From Lethocerus indicus (lineage: Eukaryota; Arthropoda; Insecta; Hemiptera; Belostomatidae), in contig JACDQD010000105.1 of NCBI GenBank assembly GCA_019843655.1, positions 4,588,001 to 4,652,000 of the forward strand: a DNA stretch of 64,000 nt. The letters are read 5' to 3'. The position numbers and the translations under genes are program-made. The notes under the pieces are model-generated. The model did no database searches and was not told the DNA's origin. It was given only the letters and a program-made list of their open reading frames with translations. Shown here one piece after another: positions 1 through 14,100 of this stretch; position 1 is the first letter of the stretch; each line of letters opens with the position of its first letter.

Positions 1-1130
1 CCTAACTCCGGTACACTCATTCGAATTCTATAAATAATTCTTTCACAGCGAGCGTAAAATGTTCGTGATCGAGAGAGGAAGCCTCTGATCTGAATAAGCC
101 CGTGTCACAGAGGGAGGGGCGGACTTGATTCCAAGTTGACACTTTGTATGGGGCTTAAGCAAACTGAAAATGCACCAATTATCTCTCGCCCCGTTTCCTG
201 GTTTTGTATTTGTTTATTTTACACTTAAAATCCTTCGCGCATCATTCCTCCAGTGGTTGACTAATGGAGAGTCTCATACAATATTTATCAACCTCCCGCC
301 TTCGCCGGGGTTCTCACTCAATTCCCGCCTTCTCATAACAACTCTCTCTTGAATTTCCACCCTCAAGAATATCCCATCCCGAGTACGCCCAAATCTCGAT
401 CAAAATTGTCCCCGAAGTTTCATCCTTTCTGTTCTGAATGTATGGAACCCAGTTGGTCAGATTAAATATCGTGCGTATACGTATAAAACATGGACAACAA
501 ACTAGAAGTTTATGTAAAGTTTAAATGAAGTCTAGTTAATATTAACCGTCTGAGTCCACTAAATCAGACACAAATAATCTAAACAGCCTAACCTTCTCTA
601 AGTGGCGTATAAAACTCATCTATCATCCAAACACATGTATAAAACGCCCAGATACCTTTTTAAAACACAATATTTTTACGATTTGTAAGCATTATTAATA
701 AATGTGACGAATGAAAGTTTAATAATGTAAAGTTTCGTTTCATGCGTCTTTATAGAATTTCATGGGACCAATTTTAAAGTTCAATTCGGTCGAAACAATT
801 CTGAAATTTCGTTGGAAATTTCCTTTAAACATTCTCCCACTTTAAGGCAAGGTAATTTCTTAGCTCATTGTTTCAACTGTTCCAAACATTCAACACATGC
901 AATCTTGGAATGCGTGGAAACTTTCTTAGTTTAACTTAAAGAACATTAATGACATTTTTAATGTGACGGTCAATTCTGCGGTTGCGAGTTGGGTCGAGAT
1001 TCGGGTGAATATTTTTCACCTATATTTGTCGTAATAAGATTTTCTGTCAATACGAGAAAAATCGGAATAGAATTGGGCGATTGAGAAATTGCTGTTTAAA
1101 CATTAACTAAATCGCTCGGAGTCTTTCCAA

Positions 1131-1170
1131 CTCCAATAACAACATAATGGCTCCAATAACAACATAATGA
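1131..1170. repeat. 20-bp tandem duplication
   Basis: The block CTCCAATAACAACATAATGG occurs twice in direct succession, with only the last base differing. This is a local tandem duplication with no coding potential. Confidence 0.9.
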
Positions 1171-2429
1171 TAATCGCAGAAAGGCGGTATGTCGTTCTCA
1201 ATTAGTGGAATGCAAATAAAATACGAAGGCTGTAAATTTTTCAGTAGGGCTAGGAGATCCCACCGACTTGCTTCGTTGGCGACTACTTAATTTTTTAAAG
1301 ATGCCATTCAACCTATACGTCTTAACCCAACCGTCATTATACCTGGAATTACGGGATTCGTGCAGTCATGTTTTCAAAAATGTTGCTTATTACACAAACA
1401 AAATTGGGGAATATTTATTCTGAATAAATTTTGCAACATTTACCGGTACTTTCTCTAATTGGATCTCTGTGTATTCTCCAGCTTCTTATTTAGTGATTTG
1501 TCGACTGACAGATGGCTAAAGACAGTGGCAAGAGCCAAAACAATCGAGCGGTGTGTCCGGGTGGAAAATCTTAAATTTATTTGTTTTCATTTTCATCCGG
1601 TCACCTTTTGAATTTTGGTACCGTGCGACACAGAAACCTGGGGGCTGAATTTTCCTCCATTTCACTTTTGTATTCGGCGGGTGCTTTGTGCCGTTCCGGC
1701 CGGGCAATTTCGGGCAATTCCCAGTATTCAGTCATCCCAGACACCACGGGACCACATCCAAAGCGTCGCCCGGCCTCTAGGAATTGGCCGACTCATATTA
1801 AACCGATTGTTTGGCCAAACCTTTGGTGTATTTCCGCTATTCTGTCAAAAACAACAGTTTAATTATTTAACTTAGGATAAAGATAATTGGTTTCCTGTTA
1901 TTGCGCACTGTCTCACTGCACTCTACTTTAAAATATAAATTTAGAAATTTTATTTTTAGGTAAATAAGATGAAATAGATGGCGCAAATACCTGGACACTT
2001 ACGTTAAGTCGATTTATAGCTATATTTTTGTAAGTTCTGAATTGAAAGTAAATAAATATCTCCAGTTATCTATCTCCATTCGTTTGTTTCATTGCAAACT
2101 AGATTCGTTTCGGTTTTTCACCATCAGAATACTACATTAGTCTCTGACGCGTGGATACCTCGCATTCATATGCGTCTAGTGTAAGACGAAATAAATGCGT
2201 AGAGGTAGAAGGTTCCAAACAATCGCGGACTCTCGAATACCTTAATTTAATTATTAATAAATACCATTTCGGTGTTATTATTAAAAAATAGATCTAATCG
2301 TGCATGAAAATAATGCGATTCTAAGAAATAAGAGGCAATAAGAGATGGAAACTGCGTTGAAAGTTACAGTACGGTGGCGACACCCGGATAATGTTAACCC
2401 CAGTTAAGAATCTCCCGGACGTGATATCG

Positions 2430-2431
<2 letters not shown>

Positions 2432-2493
<62 letters not shown>
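2432..2493. repeat. (TA)n(TG)n microsatellite
   Basis: About 48 bp of uninterrupted TA dinucleotide runs directly into about 14 bp of TG dinucleotide. It is a compound microsatellite. Confidence 0.95.
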
Positions 2494-2700
2494 CGTATAA
2501 AATGGCCATCCTATATAATAAAAGCGGTAACAATTGAAAGGGGGCGTTAAGGTGGTGCTGACCAAATGTGTTGAAAATGACAGGGTCCCGTATAGCCGGT
2601 AAAGTTGACCAGTTTAGTTGTGACACAGAGACACAGAGACACCGGTATATATACAGGTGACTACGTGTCAAGGAGGACAAAGCAGGGCCAAGTGAAAAAG

Positions 2701-2801
2701 GGAGATAATCCCGGCTTTGGGAAGGGTTGGGCGGAGGGGGTAGCGGCCCCCCAAAAGGGGAGGCTGGGGGGCGGCTGGGGGGCGGCTGGGGGTGGGTCGG
2801 C
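2701..2801 (+). other. G-rich tract, possible G-quadruplex
   Basis: The + strand has repeated runs of four to six G, including tandem copies of an 11-base CTGGGGGGCGG-type unit around 2763-2795. Four or more G-runs with short loops meet the usual sequence rule for a G-quadruplex. No gene is recognised next to it. Confidence 0.5.
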
Positions 2802-5800
2802 GAGCGATTACCGGCCCAATTCGGAACACGCTAATAGAATACATCATGGCCCCCACATGTGCACTACCAGCGATAACTTGCATTTCCTCACTCCGCCTCA
2901 CGATTCGACCGATTGAAAATTAGCCAAAAAAAAAATTCCTGCCGGTGCCTGGCAATCTTTTTTTCACGTGCGGTCTCAATTTTCGCAAGGGCGGAATGAA
3001 TTACGACCGGACGGAAGGAAACAATTTCTGCGAATGCCGATTAAAGTACTGAGTTGTATTTTTTGCTCGGTTTTTAATCAGATCGCTACAATTGGGTTGC
3101 CGCAACAATATTCATGCCCAATACTCCCGTTTCACATGTTTCTAGTGAATATTGATGCGCACGTATTTTTATCTGAATCTTACTGTCATTTTAAATACGA
3201 ATAAGAATTTTTATCCTCGCTCATTCGACCGGTTCAACTGGTTTCGGCGCACTGTCTTTTTCAAACTATTTATTATGTTTTGTTTCAATAAATTTCGTAA
3301 ATAGCGTCCATATATAATATAACCGCGATAATTCTATTTAGAAAACCAGTTCTTGTCGAGAATATCCAGAGTGAAGCGATAAATAACAGTCCCGAGTGCA
3401 TATAAAGAAATACAAGCAACGTTGCACTTGGAGATATTTCAAAGACTCCTTAAATAGGAAACATTACCGTCGGTCTGGCGATCTGTCTCAATTTCTGTAC
3501 CCTCGAGGGTATCTTAAATAAATGTCCCTTTAATTTTTATTCCATTCTCATCGATAAAACAATAAAATACGGACTTATCAATGCGTATAACTGTAAACTA
3601 ATTACATAGGAGTCTTACACGTCTTGGTCATATTTTTCTTCACCCTACCATTCGTTCCCGATATGATATATACTAAAGAATCTGAATTTTATCAAAATGG
3701 AGTTCATAATGTGAAGGACAAAGCGATAAATGTAGCACATATCTTCCATTTAAGCCCTATGGAAACTCTCCTTTCCCCTTACAAATTACTGTATTTCGTT
3801 AGATGTATGTAGACCATTAGAGTTGTATACCTATATACATTACACACACACAATTTAAAGATAAGACACGTATACAGGTTTTTCTGTGTTTGTATGCAGT
3901 AAAACTGGGACTTGCGGCTAACATGCCCCCACCCAATACGGAAGATACGCGCGCCCTGTATGTAATGTAATCCACTGGGACAAAACAGAAGCTCCAAAAT
4001 ACTACGTTGGGAGATCTAATTATCGCTGAACTGCAAATTTCTTACTTACAAAAAACAAGAATAAAATTGTTCCCTTGCGGCTTGGATATGGTAGTCTTAA
4101 GCCTATATTAATTTTTTAATTTTTATTCGAATTTCCATGTCGAATGTTTTAGTCGACTTACGGTACACACGCCTTGAATTCGTTTCTCCGTACTTCGGGA
4201 ATATAGTTAATTTTCTGGTAACAGTAATTAACGGACACAATTACGCCGACGGAATAATTAGAACGCCTACGATTTTTGAGGGTGAAATTCTCTCGCGGCA
4301 CCCTTATACAACCCATTCGGGTGTAATAAAATCGCCGGAACTTTATCCAGTGGGCACATTCGAGTTGGCGCGGCGGTTGAGTTCAATTTCACTTTATTCA
4401 GTTTCCGATTAAAGAATTTAAAACCTATTAAATTTCGCCGATTTTAAAATTTCAAATGTTCGAGCGCACGCGAAAGTACTACACAATGTCGTTAAATATG
4501 CGAGCGCTATTGATTCAGTGCAATAATAATGCCAAAGAAACCGGTGATCCCGGGGATAACTCGTTTCAGTTGATTTTTTATTTCACTTACTTTCTTTTAA
4601 AATGAAAGTGAACGATCTAAGAGGAGTTCTTTGAAATCTCCGAATCCCGAAACCCTTTTAATTTTTATGCCATAGAATGTAAGCAAAGAAATATATACTC
4701 CAATAGAGCATAAAATATTCAAACAAGGTCACTGACACAACTTGAACTTATGAAATATTCAAACACTGCTGAAATACTGTTCACTTGTTCTTTTTTGTTT
4801 AGCACTGCATTGCTATTCAATAATATTTTACTTACTAATTTAGTATTTACTTAAATGTATACCACCCAGATTGCCACTCACAATCTTTTGTGGCTATATT
4901 ATGTCTAAAACAAAATTGACAGTTTTGTCGTATTTTTATTTCCATATATTTAAAACAAATACGAAATATTTAAAACAAAATACATAAATATTATCGTCGG
5001 CCGTCTTTTTGTTCATTTGTAAATTCAATAATTACTTAAAATCACTATAATAGTCGACTAAAGTATGAGCAATTATTCTTCTTTAAACACAATTAACTCT
5101 CGGACTCGGCTAACTCGGCATAATTTAATTGGGCCCGGGGTTTTGTTTGAATGTTTCGGATAAATGGAGATCCTTAAACCGGCTATATTGTTGTAATTCA
5201 CTGTTACACCTTGAAATAAACCTGACTTTGTCTCAACTACGGATCGCGAACACTGACCGTAATTTATTAGGGTTGTTTATTTATTATTAGTTCATTTAGA
5301 ACATACCTACGGCAACACAAAGAGCGAGGCAATTATTTGTTATTAATAAATAAATATTATTCCATAATTTTTACGATCTCTGTGAGTTCTGATGATATTT
5401 CGTGATTTCTTAAACTGGCTACAGAATCATAAATTAATCAATAAGTAATAATCGTCACAAGTTAACAATATTCTTAAGAATGAAACTCCACCTACTGAAA
5501 TTAATTACGCTAGAGCGCTTCTAATGGCGCAGCCTTAGTTTTTCTAATTTCTATAACAATTCCAAAATGTAAAGTTTCCAGTTGCAGATGAGCGCTTCTC
5601 CCTTCTGGCAGTCCCATCCACGAGCTCCATAACTGAAATCGAATTTCACTGTTTCGACTTTAACTGCGAATTAACGCCGACTGCCCAAGTCTAAGTCTAA
5701 TTAAATGCGATTTCCCCCCCTCCTACCCCGCCGTAAAGAGTATTAAATCCCGAATAAAAGACTTCTGGAACAAATCGAACCAATTGGCGGAATTAAGCTA

Positions 5801-8800
5801 CCATCCCCCGCCCCTCTCACTTTTACCAACGCAGTATCAAATACGAGCTCCAGATTAATCGTACCAATTGCTGATTTGAAATTAAATAGTGGGATTTATA
5901 TGCGGACAGGCCATCACCAGTTTAATTGAACGGTACTGTCACCAATTCACGATATGGTACTCGTTGTTACAATACCTTATAGTGCTACATCCGTTCACGT
6001 TGGGATCTCTAAAAGAATGAGTATGTATTCGTTCTTGTATTGATCTAATTTTCTGGCATACGGCAGTGGTAGAGTACCAATTTTTTATCAGCGCAATTGT
6101 AAACTATTACTTTGTCGTTCAGCGTTACAATCCGATAGCAAAGGGAAACAACCTTTTGTAATTTGAATATACAGGTTTCAGGGGGTAGGAGGAAGGGTGC
6201 TCGGTAACCGGGGATGTTCTTCAAATATCGGGCTAGTAATAAAATATAAGCCGGGACTGTTCCGGACCTTAAAACCAGTCGGCCCTGAATTCCTCGATAA
6301 GTTTCCAAAGGCGCAGCAGCCTCCCTCCAATGGTCCCCCTTCATGCCCGGTCGGCTACGGCTAATTTATCTCCACCAGAAGTATGTTTCCACCGAAGGTG
6401 CCTATATTCAATTCCTATATTTATTCAGTTCTAACCCGCAAAAGGTCGAATCGGGACAGCGGATTTTCCTTTATTCCCCGGTTTAATATCGGCACCGTAA
6501 ATTTTCTTTCGCCGTACACACGATGGTGAGTTAAAACGTGATGCGGCGTATTTTTTTAATTTACAGTACTTCATAGTCGTGCAAAATCATCTCCTCCATT
6601 TTCATGACGATTTTTCAGATTACAGACCGGGTTGGTGGGCCACGACTGATATACAAACGAGAACCCAAATGTCTAACAATTTAAGTTCGTTCTATCCATT
6701 CGTACAAAGTTCATGATTTTAGCCAAAAATCTGCAAACGTTATTATTTCTTTGAATTGGTATATATTACAAAGTAACACACACTGGCTGCAAGATATCCA
6801 TAAAAGAAAATCATGGTTCATAATTATCAGAACTCATTGCAGAGGCTCGCGGCCGATTATTGGGCCCACCCATTTCACACCCTTCGGCCCAATTACTCAA
6901 ATAAATATTGCTACTATTTTAACGGTAAACCCCATTGTCCTCCTTCAGGAAAAGCCGTTCGAATTGCAAGCTCTCTAATATCGCCTACTAATACCTATTG
7001 CTAGGCTGGAGCTGCTTAATGCTGATTGACTGGCTCGTGATTGCCTGTTCCCGATCGGTTAATTTAAATTGGTATTGTTCCTCTTGGTTGATTAATTGGC
7101 CAAATCATACCACATCCGTACCACCTTGAGCCGGTATTAAGGTTTCCCGCAACCTCCATCTGCGGACATACTCTCGTTTTTCTCCTGTAGACAGTCATCT
7201 GTAATTCCGATCTCACCAAAGTTGGTCTACACGACCATGAGAGGCAACGCCACTTTAAGCTAAATTCTATTAATCTTTGTTGTTAAATTCTACTAGTATT
7301 TAACGGCCTTCCAATTTCCCCAGTGTTTGCCTCTAAAGCTTGATGACTTGATGTATAAAGTGAAATTCCCTGGCTCCGTTTGTCAGGTATTTTAGGTGTC
7401 AGTTTATTTATTTTGTCATATCTAGTCATATCTTGCTTTGTAATGATACTGAAGTATATAGTGCGTCGCACGGATTTATGATTAACCGTAACGAAATGAA
7501 ATCCAATTTAAATAAATTTGCCTTCTGAATATAAATGAAAGCGTGACTAAGAGGGCGCAAACTTCCTAAAGAAGGAATTTTTTGCCCGAAAACAATTGTA
7601 ATCAAATAAACTGTTCTCTTTTGATCTGAAATAAATTGCCCGAATAATCGCCTTTCTGAGACCATTAATAATCGAATTGTCAAAAATATATCGATTGATG
7701 GGACACTGTTGTAAGCAGTCACAGTATGGTCCGAATCTATACGTTCCATAATTATTCATCAAGTAATGAAGTTACTCCATTCTACAGCTTATGTGTAGAG
7801 TAAAAACGAATAATAAACGAATATTATTAACGCCAAATCTATTTGGCGAGATTGGTGTGGGCCTCCGAATTTGTGTGTTTTCATGGTAAATTGCCCTCGA
7901 TAAGCTGCGCCTGGAGCATTCCTAGGGGGCACGGCTATGGCTATAATGTGTGTGATCACTGCATTATAAAGTGCTACTAATATATAACCTTTTGGTCGGA
8001 GGGAATTGCTCCAAGTTTTAACAAACGGCGAGGACGCGGGGGAACAGAGAGCCGCCGCCCTCGCTGTTTTGCACTCCGCAGCAGTGTGAGTTCTTCGCCG
8101 CGAGACTACCTGCCGCGAGGAGACTCCATTAACTGTCTTAAAACCATTAATGCACTCTGCGAATTAAACTCTCGAAATTTATTAACGGGTTCAACGCCTA
8201 GCGCTTCGGACTTTCGCTATAACAATAAATATACAACAGTTGGTCTGACACGATGAAAGAACAAAACTTCTTACTTACATCCAGCGAACGCTCACTAAGT
8301 TCACTCGCGTGATTTTTCACGCTTATAGTGCAGATGGTGAAGCATGCACACTGACTGGTCTAAGCGCTAGACTCTAGACGAATCTAGTTCTCAGCAGAAA
8401 AACGAGGGAATGAGTTGTAGATTTCTCTGAATTTAAATTTAAAATCCGCGAATATCGGTATCGGACAAAATGTGGCAAATAAATGCAGTTTAAGAAATAC
8501 TAAATTGTCAAATATCTTGTCGCGTAATCGCAATTTATTTTTCAATACGAATTCTGGTTGGTTATTTCATCACCGTGGTTATTGGACCGGTCGTTCCCAA
8601 ATGACTTCAGTTATCAGTGCGGGCGTTAAATATAAAATGTGAACCGTGCAAGCAATACTTGAGACTGTACGGTCCCCACCCGATAACATTAAACCCTTTG
8701 GAGTTTGGATTGAATGCCGAGAAGGACGAGTTCAATGGTGCCGAGTTATTTAGGTAATTGGAGGGAACGTTGAGACGCGGTAGAAGAGGGGCCTTTTGAT

Positions 8801-8996
8801 ATTGTCCACCTCACCACCCTCCCATTAACTTTGATTTGCAGTATTTTCAAACGGTAAGTAAATTCATTCTGATTTTTCCAACGCACTCCACGAGTTGGTC
8901 CAGATTTCCAACTGAAAAGGAAGTAATTTTCATTCGCCGTGTGAGGTCCAGCCAATATACCGGAGTAATCCTTTCATTTAAACATTAAACATTTAA

Positions 8997-9406
8997 ACAT
9001 AGACGTGCTTTGAATATCGTCACATTTGACATTCCCTCCACACTCCCCTATTTCGACTTAAACTAGACAGGTTTCGCCCCGATCAACAATTTGCACTTGC
9101 ACAATTACAAATAGCAATTTGTAATTCTGTCGACGGGCTAACGCATTACCGCTTTAACACCACACATATAATTTATCTATCTATAAATATACCTAGGATA
9201 TTATAGACAAGAAACATTTGTAAGGATTTGTCTCTTAAGAAACAAATACGTGTAAGACGTAATGGCTGCAGATTGGCACCGTTGAAATGTTCCTTTCCCG
9301 TCGCACTTGTGGATAATTGATTGGGGCGAAACCTGTCTAGTTTAAGTCCAAATAGGGGAGTGTGGAGGGAATGCCAAATGTGACGATATTCAAAGCACGT
9401 CTATGT
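8997..9406. mobile_element. 410-bp terminal-inverted-repeat element (MITE-like)
   Basis: Positions 8997-9086 and 9318-9406 are near-perfect reverse complements over about 90 bp, with a few mismatches, separated by about 230 bp of AT-rich sequence. The outer ends read ACATAGACGTGC and GCACGTCTATGT. There is no transposase frame inside, so this looks like a non-autonomous DNA transposon. Flanking bases are TTTAA-like on the left and TAAAA on the right; I cannot assign a certain target-site duplication or superfamily. Confidence 0.8.
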
Positions 9407-11186
9407 AAAATAGAACGATTGTGTTATCGTGTATTGTGTACTAAATTGCTGTACTGGCGTTGTTCGGTTGTGGAGGCCGGAGTCGGGGCCTCCGACAAAT
9501 AAACGAATTGGAGGGGTTCCAAAAATTGTTCGGCAGAACCACTTAGAAAGGGCGGAAGTTCATATATGAACGGGGTAATTTATTTATACAAAATCCTATC
9601 GGCAACAGTGGCTACTATTGTTTTTCGACGTATTTACCTCCGACTGAAATACACCGCCTGCGTGCACTATACGAGCTTTCGTATTAGCCCATTGAAAACT
9701 GTTTGAGGCTGACCTGCGTCCCACGAACATAGTTAATCCTCGTCCGTGTAGATTCTCCATCGTTACTTATACTGGAAGAGTATAGAAACGTCCTCAGTAA
9801 ATGTTCAAAAGTGGAACATCGCCTGTTTTCTGGGATTCCGAACGAGTGAGTTTTGGAACGGTATCGGGGAAAAGGGTAAAAAAAAATCAACAGTGCTCGT
9901 TGCACTATGAGATGCCCAATGAAAAGCTGCAGTTTAAACTAAGTATTAAATTTGTTATATTACGTAGAGTTAATTACATTTTGAAGTAAAGCGATACCCC
10001 TGTAAGGAGCGTAACTTTGATCTTTACCCTGTGATCTTCATTCTGCCGAATATAATAATAAACAGATTTTCACCTTTTAGGTATATTGTACAAGAATAAT
10101 AGTAGTAATTTATATAAATTGTAATCATTGAACAACCCGAGTTTTTACGCGTAGTGTATTTCTGGTACAAATAATGGTTTGTTTCCGCCGCCTGTGCCAA
10201 TCGCGGGCTGTGCATTGTCAGGGCTGAACGGAGTTGGAATATGCCACTCGATTTTCAGAGCCGTCACTGATAAGGTACCCCCCTCCCTACTTTCTCTAAA
10301 CGATTTCGCCCACCTGTCTGGATTTGCCCGAGACGCTTTTCTTCCTTAAGCGCGCTTCAAATTTTGACAATGGTCCGTTGATGAGTTCTACTCAGTTAGA
10401 GCCGAACGCCCTCACCGATACAGATAGTGCCGGGTATAAGTTTCTGGCTTGACAATGTTACGTTGTTGTAACAGCAGTACATTAAAGGTAATGTTATATT
10501 AAAATTAATAAAGTAAACGTCGTCTTGTAAATTTTTAGCGCATTACGTAATAACATAATCTCCTATAAAATTATTAATGTGGGTCTTGACTTTCACTGTA
10601 ATACAACTGTGTTGCATTTATCGTTAATAAATGGGAAGTACAAAATGGTTATTAATCCTTTTTCTATTATAACAAAATTCGAATGGATCAATTTATTAAT
10701 TACAAACTCAAATATCTCTGTAGTCATGAATTTATACTAATAAATATACTAAATACTAGTCGAACTTGAACGTAATTAACGTTTATTTTAAACGTATAAT
10801 GCGCTGTATATCAGAAAGTACAGCGTCGCGCTGATAGAGGGCTGCACAAGGGGGCTTGCCTTGTTTCGCCATCTCTTATTGAACCTATGCACTATTTTCA
10901 GCGTACGCCTATTTCTCTTCGATATCATTTTACTTCCAATTTAATATTTTATAATTTTATTAAATTGATTGTTCGCTTGTATATCAGCCCAAGAGACTGA
11001 CTTACAAATAAATAAAGTAAGTAATATATAATATATTACTGATATTACAGACGTTAGTTTGATGTTGCGTGTTGTTCTATAAAATAACTTGCGTACATGT
11101 CTCGGCAATGTTCTCTTATCAGTAATGTTATACCCTAATTTAAATCATACAACTAATAATCAATCAATATGTAAATTGTGTTTCAG
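9407..11186. other. non-coding stretch upstream of the first recognised B3GLCT exon
   Basis: No supported exon. By the phase of the downstream exon this is probably either intron 1 or upstream DNA of B3GLCT. A short ATG frame at 10455 ending at a GTAATG donor was considered, but it ends in phase 0 and cannot join the phase-1 exon at 11187. Confidence 0.5.
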
Positions 11187-14100
11187 AGGCTGGTGAGATC
11201 GTTTTCGTGATAATATCCCAAAACACGTCGTACCATTCGGGAATGGCGCAAGAATTGCGGGAAGACATCTATTTTCAGGCTTCGAGAGCAGGTTTAAAGG
11301 TACGATAAGGTTTCTTTGGACAAAGACCACTCAGTTCTGGCCCCCCATTCGCCTTGTTTATTTTAGCCTCAATTTTCAGGAAAAACCCGTCGTCAAAATA
11401 CTCCCCGATGAATTTCCCCACGTCGGAGCCTGGACGGTAATACCGTACTTTCAAAGGTAGCTAATTTTCGGATGAACATTTTCTTCGACAAACTAATTAC
11501 TTTCAGAGCAATAGAACTGACCGCTCGCCGTCTCGTTTCAGGCTTAACAAGCATCACGGGGCCAACAGCTCTTGGATATTTTTCTGCGAAGAAAAGACGG
11601 TCGTCGATCTTCAAGCATTGATCAAAGGCTTAAGCACTTTCGACAAAACAAAGGTATTTATTTATTTTTTAATCCGCGAGCCTCACAATAAAGTTGTCCT
11701 TTAGCAACAAATCGCGAGAGAAGATCGCAATACTCCAGCAAACTCGTTCGATTTAAATACCATTGCTGCTTCAATTGCACGGCGCTAATACTAAAACTGC
11801 ACGACTCTTCTACATTGCGGGTCAAGTATCAAGCGCCGTATTCCTAATAAATTGTATTAATTAGGTACCGTAACATTTTCTTCAATTGTTAGCCCTACGA
11901 TTTTCAATGTTGTACCGATTAGTTATATTTTAGTATAAATAATTTTATAATTTAAAAATATAGGAATTATTTACAGAATGTAATATTGGACCTGGATTTG
12001 CTTCAAATATTTTTTGAAGTTTTCAACTTTTATTCAACTTTGGATTGTTATTTAGATGTTCGGGTCTGGTTATTAGCATCATGTCGTTATGCTGAATCTT
12101 TGCAAATGCGTAGTAATTTTTCAAATATCTGCTCTGTAGTGTTATTATACTGCTGGGGTTGACCGCCAGCATTATTCGACCTGTACGTATTAATTTATTG
12201 ACTCAATGACTCAAAATGATGGGAATTGGCCGTCCGCAATTGTAAGATCAAAGGCTAAGCATTTGTTTGGTCGAACTGAAAATATTCTAACCTACTAGGT
12301 AGGACAAGGTTTGCTGCGACGAAAAAAACACCTAACGAACGTGCTTTTATCGCTACAGTAGTTTATTTCTTATTTCATTGTTTTTAAATTTTCAGAAACA
12401 GTGGCTTGGACATGGCCTATACGATACCGAGCCGACGATCATCCACCACTTCGCTTTTGCCGATAATCCGAGAATGTTCAAATATCCCCTGTTTTCGGCT
12501 GGATTCGCTCTATCGACTGCTTTGCTCAAAAGGTTCGACTATACGTAAAGCTATTGTGGAACGTTTTCCCTGTAACATTATCTTAATCTGCCTTTTTACC
12601 TCTAATTCACTGAGCCAAAAGCAACATTCCGCGGCCGGAGAATCGACGGCCACTATTACACTCTGTCAGAATATGAATGCGATATTATTTTTTCTTGAAA
12701 GAAAATTCTTAAACGGTTATTGAGTAAATTAACTTTAGACAGCAATTAATTAAAGGAATTTAATTCCCGTGAACTTTGCCAATAATCTCAAACAAGAGGA
12801 ATGATTTTTTTTTTATTCTTAGTTTATATAAAGCAATCGGCAACTTTGGCCGTTGTGCACTTAGGAATGATTTAGTTGGACATAGAAATGGCGTCTGGAA
12901 CCGGGACAGCTAATTCATTTTTTCATACATACCAGACAGTTTTTCAGACCACGATGGATGGTCGTCATACTCCGGTAAACTCGTTCGAATTAAATGCCAT
13001 TGCTGCTCCAATTACACGGCGCTAATACTAAAACCGCACAGCTTATTTATATTGCCGGTCGAGTATCAAGCGCCGTACTTATACGATAAATTCCTCGTGC
13101 AGGTAATAGTTAACGGTTACTACTTGAAAAATAATTAATTCGGTTGGATTCGTCGATTTATTGATTAATTATTATTTTTCCCCTGGATTTATTTTACGAC
13201 TAACGAGCCGCCGACCTCTGGATTGATTAATTTAAATGATTGTCGATTGTCATATAATTATTACAAACTTGCATTTTACACGAGGGAAGCTCGTATACAA
13301 CAAAGTTAGCGCTATACGATTACGCGTGCTTTCTTTTGAACAAAATTATTTTAGTACTAACGACATAAAGTCGAATGATCATGAAATTTAGGATATTTAT
13401 TCTATATTTCTGAACAGCGCTATTTCCCAAGTAGTATGTTACATTCCAATAATTTTCTTATCCTATTCTGTTGAAAGCCTACTGTCTCGTCGGCCCAACA
13501 ATGATGACAGTTCTGAGTTTTCGATTGACGCATCGCACGAATTGGCCCTGTTCGTCGGCCTCGAACGACCGCTGATCCATACGCCAGATTTGTTCTGTAT
13601 AAAGCAGAAGTACGGGTGCGGCACTTACATACAGACGGAGGTCATGTGTGTCAGTATGCCTACATTTCATTAACTAACCACCAACTATAAATTATTCGTA
13701 AATAAATCATCGCACTAATTTTAGACGCTGATTTCATTTCAGGAAAGTACGCTGCCGAGCAATGAATTGTATTTTGCTGTAAAAACGTGCCAGAAGTTTC
13801 ACGAAAGCCGAATTCCAATCGTTCAGAGTACTTGGGGCAGGAAAGCGCAGTACATTGAATTTTTTAGCGATGTTGAAAGTATGCCTTCTTGTTGTATATA
13901 AGTTTGAACATTTAAACTTAATATAATCATAATTCGGCAGTTCATGAAGTAATAATAATAAACCCCTTGCGATGATTTTTCAGATAAAACTATACCGACG
14001 ACTTTTGTTGGAGTAAAAAATACAGAAAGAGGCCATTGCCGGAAATCTGTTAAAATTTTAGAAATATTGTTGGCTAAAATAAAGAAAATTAAAACGATAA

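Larger units (their letters stand above)
1..8996. other. non-coding stretch, no gene recognised
   Basis: No open frame here is flanked by convincing splice sites or resembles a protein family I know. The short ORFs look random. The stretch holds a 20-bp direct duplication (1131-1170), a (TA)n/(TG)n microsatellite (2432-2493) and a G-rich tract (2701-2801). The missing first exon of B3GLCT, which should encode the signal peptide, could lie here or before the window; I could not find a signal-peptide exon ending in the required phase 1. The stretch is moderately AT-rich with CpG dinucleotides not visibly depleted. Confidence 0.6.

Noticed and set aside
10455..10487. Short ATG exon ending at GTAATG as B3GLCT exon 1
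   Set aside because: It ends in phase 0, whereas the exon at 11187 needs phase 1, and it lacks a hydrophobic signal sequence.
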